A stretch of DNA of 64,000 nucleotides from positions 1 to 64,000 of the IMG/VR virus record IMGVR_UViG_3300027708_000033; one strand, written 5' to 3'. The notes under the pieces were generated by a model. It did not search any database, was not told the DNA's origin, and saw only the letters and a program-made list of their open reading frames with translations. This document shows, one piece after another, positions 57,544-64,000 of this stretch. The stretch is from a virus. The translations under genes and the position numbers were made by a program. Position 1 is the first letter of the stretch. Each line of letters starts with the position of its first letter.

Positions 57544-59100
57544 TTAGGCGGTTGGGTCCTCGTTAGACTTGATAACGCGGTCAACTGCATAGTCAGGGTT
57601 GAAGCTGATGTTTCCAGGAACGTTGTATCCAGTTGTAGTTGAAGTACCTGCTTGACCAGATGAAACAGAAGCACCTGCAAGAGCACTAGTGGTTGTAATT
57701 GCAGTACCACGTGTGACCTGTACGACAGCTGCAGTAGATGGAGTTTCAGTAGCGTTAGCAGTGTGAGTAACAGCAACAGTGAAGCTGTTAGTTGTTACTG
57801 CAGTAATTGCCGAAGCAGTCACATTGAACTGAGTCGCAGTGAATCCTGTGACGGTAACTAGCTGTCCAACTACCAAGTTGTGCGCAGTAGATGTGTAGAC
57901 AGCGGCGGTTCCAGCAGCGTTTTCAGTAGCAACTGTAGCTGATACACGACGAGCAACTGAGATACCGGCACCTGAAGTACCTGACAGAGCAGTGAATGTA
58001 CCGTTGAAGATGTTACGAGTCACAACTGCAGTAGCGCTGTTAACCAGAGTAGTGCTTACAGCTGTAGCATTTGCCTTCGCATAAGTGATGTCGTTTGTTG
58101 ACACCGTTGCAACACCGTAAGTACCGTCAAACGCGCTATCACCAATCGACACAATAATCTTGTCACCAACAACAACACCGTGTCCTGATGCAAGAGTAAG
58201 CGTCACAGTAGTTGTTGTAGCAACCTTGTTAGTAACCTGGTAAGTTGCGTCAGCATTTCCAACTGTCAGCAAGTCACCGACACTGTATGTGTGGTTAGCT
58301 GTAGTGTTCAATGTGATTGCACCAGCAGTAGTGATTGCTGTGTCCTTGAGGGTGTAGTTGATACCATCAAGTGAAGTAACAGCTGTGTACTCTGGGCTAC
58401 CAAGCTCAGTAACACCTTCACCAGAGTAGTTCCAGGTGTAGAAGCCCTTTAGACCTAGTGGCGCGTAAGAAGCACGTGCGTAAGAGTACGGACGCTCTGC
58501 CGCAGTCGGGAACTCCCAGCGACCGTCAATACCTGACTTGAACTGAATGTTTCCTAGACCGTAGCCTTCGAATGTGGTCGCAAGCATGCCGTTTTCGATG
58601 ACGCGGTCACCTGACTGGCGGAGCTTAGCGTATGGGAATACCCACTGGAAGTAAGGAAGCGTAGTAGCCTTCTTGCCATCCTTGATAGCCCATGACCAGC
58701 ACTCAATCGCTACACCGTAACCTGCTGGGTCATCGCCTACAGCTGGAGCTGCCCAACCGATTGACTGGTTGTTAGTTGATGCGAATGTTCCAAGGTTCTT
58801 ACGGAGGAGCAGACCACCTGAGATTAGGTTAGTAAGTTCTGGGTCTGGCTCACAGATAGCAAGTTCTAGCTTGATACGCTTTAGCGTGTCTGGAGACTTG
58901 TATGTAACGCAGACTGCGCCGTTCGCTGACTTCTCAGTGATTTCGTCGCCTTCTTCGTATTCTGGTGTGAACGAGACACGCATGAAAGCTGATGTCGTGT
59001 AGCTGTCACCAGGTGAATTTAGTAGGTTACCAGAAGAATCCAGACGAGTGACGCGAATTGACACACCCTGGATGCTTGCTGCATAGTCTTGAGTAGGCAT
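57544..59100 (-). CDS. Major tail tube-like protein with inserted beta repeats
   Basis: A 518-residue virion protein. Residues ~1-240 (QDYAASIQGVSIRVTRLDS, SFTPEYEEGDEITEKSANGAV, GYGLGNIQFKSGID) carry the conserved part of a tail tube or structural protein. Residues ~245-480 hold two to three HGL-type repeats (SGHGVVVGDKIIVS, STAHNLVVGQLVTVTG). The end (YNVPGNISFNPDYAVDRVIKS) returns to the core. The repeats probably decorate the tube surface. Assigned by position before the neck genes and by size; a capsid-associated role cannot be excluded. Confidence 0.62.
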   Translation of the reverse strand: MPTQDYAASIQGVSIRVTRLDSSGNLLNSPGDSYTTSAFMRVSFTPEYEEGDEITEKSANGAVCVTYKSPDTLKRIKLELAICEPDPELTNLISGGLLLRKNLGTFASTNNQSIGWAAPAVGDDPAGYGVAIECWSWAIKDGKKATTLPYFQWVFPYAKLRQSGDRVIENGMLATTFEGYGLGNIQFKSGIDGRWEFPTAAERPYSYARASYAPLGLKGFYTWNYSGEGVTELGSPEYTAVTSLDGINYTLKDTAITTAGAITLNTTANHTYSVGDLLTVGNADATYQVTNKVATTTTVTLTLASGHGVVVGDKIIVSIGDSAFDGTYGVATVSTNDITYAKANATAVSTTLVNSATAVVTRNIFNGTFTALSGTSGAGISVARRVSATVATENAAGTAAVYTSTAHNLVVGQLVTVTGFTATQFNVTASAITAVTTNSFTVAVTHTANATETPSTAAVVQVTRGTAITTTSALAGASVSSGQAGTSTTTGYNVPGNISFNPDYAVDRVIKSNEDPTA

Positions 59101-59118
59101 TTACCTATTCTCCTTTTG

Positions 59119-60264
59119 TTAGTTAGTCAGCGTCAAGTCGACCTTGACGCCTAGGTGGATGGATGTATCAAAGTAAACTGCGGCTGCCCGAGTCGCCTTG
59201 ATTCTCATGTCATTCTTGTTGCCAGTGACGTCATAGCCTTGAGCTAGGTTGTCATTTACCACGTCTGGTTTTCCGAGATAGACTCGAACTTCACCTGACG
59301 CGTAAATCCATTTGTAGCGGCTATCCGCCTGCATTTGAGCTGTTCCGCCTGTGGACGCTACTGATGTTACATCTGTTGCTGTTTTAGCGTAGTTGATAGT
59401 TTTTCCAGCAGTACCAGTTGTTGTTGTATAAGTACCATTGAACGTAGCGTCAACACCTGTGACAATTACAGTGTCACCTACGGCAAGTCCGTGGTTGTTT
59501 GCTGTAGTAAGTGTCACAACGTTTGAGGCAAGAGCCTTATTAGTAACGTTTACAACTGGTCCGTTACCTGAATAGCCAGAGCCGACTACTAGTGGAGTGC
59601 CACCAAATGTTTGTAGATGCTGACGAAAACCTTTAGAATCGTAGGTATCAAATACCATTTGATTGTAAGAACTAAGAACAGCGGCAGTGTCGCGAGTCAT
59701 GTGAATCCAACCCTGCTCACCGCCAGAAGAGTACTGACCGATTTGATACTCAAGAACACTAACGCCGTGCTTTACTGAGATTGCAGCACCGTTTGTTGCA
59801 GGGTCTGCGACTGCACCGGCTGAGGTACGTCCTGGAAGAATGGTGACAGATGCACCTTTTGTAAGATACGGGTTTACAAGGTCTGTGCCTGTTCCTTGAA
59901 GTGCAACCGAGCCGTCCCAAAGTTCTAGCTCAACAGCTTTCTGTGTGCAACCTTCTAGCTGACGAATAACTCTAGCGAAACGGTCTACACCAGGAGCGCC
60001 GAATGTAGAGGCGTAGTCTTCTGCCTCAATAAAAAATGGTATGTGGTAACTGTACCTAGCAGCGCCAGGATTATTGTCTACAACGTATGAAGTCGTGCTT
60101 GTTTCGTCCCAGTTACGGACGTAGTTAGGAGTGGTCTCCCACTGTTGGTAAAATCCGCGAACCCACTTTTCTTCTTCTTCTGGATTTTGTGGTTCGAAGA
60201 TAGAAAATAGCCCAAAGGCGGAAGGAACGATTTTCGGTGCATCAAAACTGCCATCGAACGCCAT
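59119..60264 (-). CDS. Virion structural protein with a beta repeat, 381 residues
   Basis: Not confidently placed in a family. The N-terminal ~240 residues form a mixed fold (EKWVRGFYQQWETTPNYV, DRFARVIRQLEGCTQKAVE, ISVKHGVSVLEYQIGQYSS). One HGL-type repeat follows (NVVTLTTANNHGLAVGDTV then TFNGTY), and a final strand-rich stretch. It lies directly after the capsid gene and before the tail protein gene. A capsid-associated or minor capsid protein is the likeliest role. Confidence 0.6.
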   Translation of the reverse strand: MAFDGSFDAPKIVPSAFGLFSIFEPQNPEEEEKWVRGFYQQWETTPNYVRNWDETSTTSYVVDNNPGAARYSYHIPFFIEAEDYASTFGAPGVDRFARVIRQLEGCTQKAVELELWDGSVALQGTGTDLVNPYLTKGASVTILPGRTSAGAVADPATNGAAISVKHGVSVLEYQIGQYSSGGEQGWIHMTRDTAAVLSSYNQMVFDTYDSKGFRQHLQTFGGTPLVVGSGYSGNGPVVNVTNKALASNVVTLTTANNHGLAVGDTVIVTGVDATFNGTYTTTTGTAGKTINYAKTATDVTSVASTGGTAQMQADSRYKWIYASGEVRVYLGKPDVVNDNLAQGYDVTGNKNDMRIKATRAAAVYFDTSIHLGVKVDLTLTN

Positions 60265-60304
60265 GGTTTTCCTTTATCTATAAAATCTAAGATTCTTATT
60301 GTCA

Positions 60305-60346
60305 GGGTGACCTCCGAAGAGGCCACCCCAACAAAAGAGTTTTGTT
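60305..60346 (-). terminator. Two hairpins after the capsid gene, one with UUCG loop
   Basis: On the minus strand AACAAAA/TTTTGTT (60330-60346) comes first, then a perfect 10-bp stem GGGTGGCCTC/GAGGTCACCC (60305-60328, one G-U) closed by UUCG. No U run follows the second, so it probably stabilises or processes the capsid mRNA, or only partly terminates. Confidence 0.6.
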
Positions 60347-60349
60347 CGA

Positions 60350-62650
60350 CTATAGGTCGAACGATGCTGCAGAAGCAGACGGTGTTACAAGAGCTGCGGC
60401 AGCTCCAGTTACGTTGATGGTTGAGGTAACGACTAGAGATTCGATACCGACCTTTGCAACGTTCTCGAATGTTTCGATGAACATCTTGTAGTCGTTGGTG
60501 CCAACTAGGGTGCTGTCACGGATGATTCCAAGGTCTAGGTTTCCGCCGTCTAGGAACAAGAATGTACCTTCAGCGAACAAGAACCAGCGGAATGTGTCAG
60601 GGAACTCAAGCATTGCACCGGCGCTTTGGGCACCGAATACACCGTTGTTTGAGCTGTCATCTAGGTGAACAACAACGTCAACGTTTAGAGATGACATGAA
60701 GCCTTCAATCTCTGCTCTTGATGCAGACAGAGTACCGTCACCTGGCATTGCCAAGGTTAGGTCAGCTGCGATAACATCTAGAACCCATGCCGGCATGATT
60801 GCCTTCAGACGAGTCTGAGGGTCAAGACGGTGGCGTGAACGGTATGCTGCACATGCGCGACGTACCTGAACTAGGAAGTCACGAGCAACACCGAAGTTGT
60901 TAACTGATGTGACTGCAGTAGAACCGGCAGTAATCTTCGCTAGCAAGTTGTCCTCTGCCTCACGAGCGTGCTGTACTAGAGCAAGTTCGTTGTGACGAGC
61001 AATCAACTCTGGGTAAGCACGAGTAGCCAAGTTACCAAACTGTAGCTGTAGTGTTACAGCGTCAGTTGCAACAGTGGTTTCAGTAGCTGCAGATACAGTG
61101 TATGAACCTTTTGTTGTAACTGGAGTAGCTGTACCAGCTGCTGTTGTAGTACCAGTGATGTCAGCAACACCTGTCGATGAGAACGAGATGCTTGTTGTAG
61201 TCGAGTCAGTGACAGTAACACCCTTTAGAGCAGCTAGGTTAGTGATACCTGTGGTACCAGCAAAGTCAACCTTTGCACCTACTGGAATTGTGTTGCTTGT
61301 TACTGTAATCGTGTACTTACCACCTGAAGCAGCAGCTACTGTCTGAGTAGGAACTACCAATGCAGTTGCACCGTTGTAACCGTACTGGTCGATACCTGAT
61401 GTCCAGATACCTACAGCACTGTCGTATGTGCTACCTGCGAAGCTAGGTGGAACGATGAAGCGGATACCGCCACGGTCAGCCTGGAAGCGTGGCAAAGAGT
61501 CACGAATTGGGCGGATTGTGGTAGAACCGATTGCAAAGATGTCATACTTTACTTCGAACGGAGTAGAGATACCACCAGAAGCGATAAGTGCCTCAGGTCC
61601 TGCTACTGCCTGAATCTTAGTCCAGTTTGATTCTGCATCGGTTGTCAGAGTGCGTGCCTCTGGGTACGAGGTGGTGAAGGATGCAACGATATGCTGCTCT
61701 CCGTCTCCTCCGTTGACACGGCGAAGCGAGTGGATACGCTTTTCCATAGCTGATGCTACTTCGCTCAAGTTGTCGATTGTGCTGCCGGCTGTGTAGCCAG
61801 GGATGTCGGCACCAGCGGTAATTGCTACTGGATTCTTCTCTACTACCTGAACTACAGGCTGACGGTCAGCTGGAGCCTCGAAAGGCTGTTCTGCTGTGGC
61901 GGTCACTGGGGCCTGCTCTTCCTGCTGAACTTCTTCAGCAATTGTGGTTTCTTCTGGGTTTGTTTCTTCGGCAGACGCAGTTACTGCGGCTTCCTCAGCG
62001 GCTGGGGTCTCAATAACCTCAGCAGTGGTTGTTGTTTCGGTCGAAAGCTCTAAACCTTCTACCACAGTAGCAGACGCTTCGATGGATTCGACTGAGGCTT
62101 CAGCAGGATTTTTGTCCTTCTTGTCCTCAGTAGTCTCTTCCTCTGGAGTCTCCTTAGCCTCTTCCTCTGGAGTACCTTCCTCAACCATGCCAGGCTGTTC
62201 AGCTGGCATATCTGTTGGGGTTTCTACTACAGGGGTTTCTTCGGCCGGAGCCTCGGCGGGAGCGTCTTTAGGAGTGCCTTCAGCCATAGCTGCTTCATCA
62301 GCGGCTACATACTCGGCAGCAACTTTTTCAGCTGGGGCGGCGTCCTCTACAGGAGCCTCCTCGGCAGGAGTTGCTTCTCCATCAACATTTCCATCTTCGT
62401 TTCCCTTTACGCGATCAGCTGCAGCGGCTGCCTGTGTGGCTAGCTCCTGTGCGGCTGCTTCGCGACGCTTTGATTCGCCCTTGCAGGCGTCAAGCATATC
62501 GGCAAGCGATGTCATAGCGTCAACTGACTCGGCAGTTGGGTCAGTGCTTGAGACTGAGTCGAACTCGGCGACAATTGACTGCTGCAGCTCGGCGATTTGT
62601 TCATCGCTTAGCTGCGACAGGTTGTCGACCTGTGACTTAATCTGGTCCAC
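60350..62650 (-). CDS. Major capsid protein with acidic N-terminal scaffold-like region
   Basis: A 766-residue HK97-fold capsid protein starting at GTG 62650 after AAGGAGG. Residues 1-~90 are helical. Residues ~90-260 are a very acidic Glu/Ala/Thr/Pro region like a scaffolding arm, probably removed on maturation. From ~270 the capsid core follows: RFIVPPSFAGSTYDSAVGIWT, a beta insert at ~430-530, then LATRAYPELIARHNELAL, RRACAAYRSRHRLDP and FPDTFRWFLFAEGTFLFLDGG. The insert replaces a usually short loop and resembles the beta repeats of the tail proteins. The protease-like gene lies just upstream. Confidence 0.9.
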   Translation of the reverse strand: MDQIKSQVDNLSQLSDEQIAELQQSIVAEFDSVSSTDPTAESVDAMTSLADMLDACKGESKRREAAAQELATQAAAAADRVKGNEDGNVDGEATPAEEAPVEDAAPAEKVAAEYVAADEAAMAEGTPKDAPAEAPAEETPVVETPTDMPAEQPGMVEEGTPEEEAKETPEEETTEDKKDKNPAEASVESIEASATVVEGLELSTETTTTAEVIETPAAEEAAVTASAEETNPEETTIAEEVQQEEQAPVTATAEQPFEAPADRQPVVQVVEKNPVAITAGADIPGYTAGSTIDNLSEVASAMEKRIHSLRRVNGGDGEQHIVASFTTSYPEARTLTTDAESNWTKIQAVAGPEALIASGGISTPFEVKYDIFAIGSTTIRPIRDSLPRFQADRGGIRFIVPPSFAGSTYDSAVGIWTSGIDQYGYNGATALVVPTQTVAAASGGKYTITVTSNTIPVGAKVDFAGTTGITNLAALKGVTVTDSTTTSISFSSTGVADITGTTTAAGTATPVTTKGSYTVSAATETTVATDAVTLQLQFGNLATRAYPELIARHNELALVQHAREAEDNLLAKITAGSTAVTSVNNFGVARDFLVQVRRACAAYRSRHRLDPQTRLKAIMPAWVLDVIAADLTLAMPGDGTLSASRAEIEGFMSSLNVDVVVHLDDSSNNGVFGAQSAGAMLEFPDTFRWFLFAEGTFLFLDGGNLDLGIIRDSTLVGTNDYKMFIETFENVAKVGIESLVVTSTINVTGAAAALVTPSASAASFDL

Positions 62651-62673
62651 TGTTCCTCCTTAGGACAGTTGTC

Positions 62674-62692
62674 GTGAGTGGATTTCACTCAC
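62674..62692 (-). promoter_or_regulatory. Hairpin in the capsid leader
   Basis: GTGAGTG and CACTCAC form a perfect 7-bp stem with a five-base loop just before the ribosome site of the capsid gene (minus strand). It may control or stabilise capsid mRNA. A TACAAT -10-like box lies further up at the end of the upstream gene. Confidence 0.4.
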
Positions 62693-62770
62693 TTGCTGTT
62701 GGTCCAAAGTAAAGGGACTCCACACATTTGCGTGCAGGCACTCCACCCTGTTTTTTATTGTATATTGCTT

Positions 62771-64000
62771 CTAAGTTAGTAATCGGAGCATTTTGCTGAG
62801 TTCAGCAGAGATGTTGCTCTGCGTCATCAGCTGTCCGCCAGATAAATAACTTTGAAGCCCTGCGGTTGCCTGGTCGGCTTCCTTTTTGCCAATACGCTTT
62901 TCCACGCGTGCCATCATGTCCTTAGTCAACTTCTGCAAAGGAGCTGGCAAGTCAGTGAAACGCATCTTCTTAGTATCATGGCCGAACGGCAATGGCGAGT
63001 TTGCCACCGCAGTTCCAAGTTGTGCAGTTGCCAACTGAATGTTTTCCAGCGAGTCCCTGTTTAAGGCACCGGTTTCCATCCTGTGGACAGTGTCCATAAG
63101 CTGAGATGCTGCACGAGCCGAGGCAACATAATGCCCTGAATCGTGCAACTTCTCAACTCTTTCTGCAAGTTTTTGCTCATTAGTTAGGCCTGCAGCACCA
63201 AGAGAATCCTTGAGAACTGCTAATACCTTACGGAACTTACCCTTTGAGTCACGCGGCTGAGTCTCGAAGGTGTACTTAGTACGACCTTCATCTACTGGCT
63301 CAGCCGCGAATGCTTTTCCCAGGCTCTCCTGGGCAGCTGCAACTCGTGCCTTTAGGTCACTAGCGCTTGCACGCAATGAATCCTTTGCAGTTGGGCTCTT
63401 CCAGTTGTCTGGAATAAGTTCTGGCTTTTTGAGTTCGTTAGCTCGCTTGATGATTAGGTCCTTTACAGCCTTTTCCTTTCCAACTGGTGCACGACCGTAC
63501 GCATGAATTGCGTTCTTTAGGTCTGCCACGTTGCGGATTGGATAAGAGCCGTCTGGCATTGCGTGACCTTTATCAGCAAGCTTCATACGAGTCTCGTGGT
63601 TGATTACTTCAAAGTACGCCTGGCTGTTCACACGGGTAGCCAATTCTGCTGCTTTTGCAGCTAAATCTGCTTTGCCACCAAACTGCTCTAGAGTCTTGAT
63701 TCTGGCAGCCAATTCTGCGATTGGGTCTGACTTCATCTTGGCAAGTGTAGCTGCGCCTGCAGCAACTAGAGCCATAACTTGACCAGATGCGACACGAGCA
63801 CGAGCAATCGGGAAGCCTGGCACGTTGACCTGGCAGACTGCAACTAACTCTAGTGAACCGCGGATTGGACGCCAGTCACCTGACGGTGCTGATGCACGAA
63901 TTGCACGAATCTGCTCTGGTGTAGTGCCTGGACGTAGTGCTCCAGATACCCAGATTCCGTGAGCATCTTCGCCTGCAGAAACATCAGCAAACGATGACGC
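62771..64000 (-). CDS. Putative capsid maturation protease, C-terminal part
   Basis: The frame is open to the right edge without a start, so the gene continues outside (410 codons seen). The first visible part (EDAHGIWVSGALRPGTTPEQIRAIRAS, SGDWRPIRGSLELVAVCQVN, VPGFPIARARVASGQVMALVAAGA) is shared with actinophage prohead proteases encoded upstream of the capsid gene. The remaining ~330 residues are helical, with repeats rich in Ala, Lys and Glu (LKARVAAAQESL, KLAERVEKLHDSGH) that may act as a scaffold. It should trim the acidic capsid arm. Catalytic residues lie outside the window. Confidence 0.6.
   Translation of the reverse strand, partial: ASSFADVSAGEDAHGIWVSGALRPGTTPEQIRAIRASAPSGDWRPIRGSLELVAVCQVNVPGFPIARARVASGQVMALVAAGAATLAKMKSDPIAELAARIKTLEQFGGKADLAAKAAELATRVNSQAYFEVINHETRMKLADKGHAMPDGSYPIRNVADLKNAIHAYGRAPVGKEKAVKDLIIKRANELKKPELIPDNWKSPTAKDSLRASASDLKARVAAAQESLGKAFAAEPVDEGRTKYTFETQPRDSKGKFRKVLAVLKDSLGAAGLTNEQKLAERVEKLHDSGHYVASARAASQLMDTVHRMETGALNRDSLENIQLATAQLGTAVANSPLPFGHDTKKMRFTDLPAPLQKLTKDMMARVEKRIGKKEADQATAGLQSYLSGGQLMTQSNISAELSKMLRLLT

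Noticed and set aside
61944-62663. 239-residue Ser-rich frame on the plus strand
   Set aside because: Antisense to the acidic arm of the capsid gene; composition is the complement of Glu/Ala codons and there is no ribosome site.

Overview
This window is part of the genome of a long-tailed (siphovirus-type) phage of an actinobacterium. Two WhiB-family proteins, a DUF3039 protein, a DUF7455 protein, an MSMEG_6728-like protein and an actinobacterial-style tmRNA tag (ending ALAA) all point to that host phylum. The base composition looks moderately low in GC for Actinobacteria, so a freshwater low-GC actinobacterium is possible, but that is inference. No integrase, excisionase or lysogeny repressor was recognised. 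The DNA polymerase has Tyr at the position that is Tyr in T7. A lytic life style is therefore the best guess.

Layout. 1-1.7 kb: a minus-strand row of very small unknown genes behind a tRNA-Trp. 1.76-2.1 kb: a complete phage tmRNA. 2.2-2.7 kb: one plus-strand HTH-like gene. 2.77-7.5 kb (minus): a holin-like membrane protein, WhiB, an FmdB-type zinc ribbon, NrdH redoxin, two membrane-associated proteins, a PduO-type cobalamin adenosyltransferase, a monomeric B12-dependent ribonucleotide reductase and DUF3039. 7.5-18.05 kb (plus): DUF7455 and a tail-fibre block of three ~1060-residue fibres with short flanking genes. 18.0-22.3 kb (minus): a tiny C2H2 zinc finger, a GT-A glycosyltransferase, DUF4406, a primase-polymerase/SF3 helicase and an HTH regulator. 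22.5-25.0 kb (plus): a membrane protein, a metallophosphoesterase and a methyltransferase. 25.0-39.3 kb (minus): a WhiB/zinc-ribbon fusion, glycosyltransferases, an all-alpha NTP pyrophosphatase, SSB, Sak4-like ATPase, RecB/Cas4-like nuclease, SNF2 helicase, RuvC-like nuclease, family A polymerase, dCMP deaminase, a dCMP-hydroxymethylase-like enzyme and a dNMP kinase fused to a UDG-like domain. 39.4-64 kb (minus): virion genes read from capsid to fibre. The window cuts the putative capsid protease. Terminase and portal must lie beyond the right edge, and no endolysin was seen.

Main result. The gene that would normally be called thymidylate synthase (36714..37568) carries Cys148 and Asp179 in the arrangement of T4 gp42 dCMP hydroxymethylase. 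The Asp replaces the Asn that makes ThyA enzymes specific for dUMP. Near it are a dNMP kinase (T4 gp1 role), an all-alpha NTPase (T4 gp56 dCTPase/dUTPase role) overlapping a GT-B-like glycosyltransferase, and two more glycosyltransferases. Together they predict that this phage replaces cytosine with hydroxymethyl- and probably glycosylated cytosine, through a T4-like pre-replicative pathway in an actinophage. A second module pairs a B12-dependent reductase with its own cofactor-making adenosyltransferase and redoxin.

Other notable features are a beta-repeat domain inserted into at least seven virion proteins including the capsid, 48 in-register decapeptide repeats in an S74-type fibre, a family of extended -10 promoters with a shared leader, and a row of three evenly spaced palindromes upstream of the replication genes.
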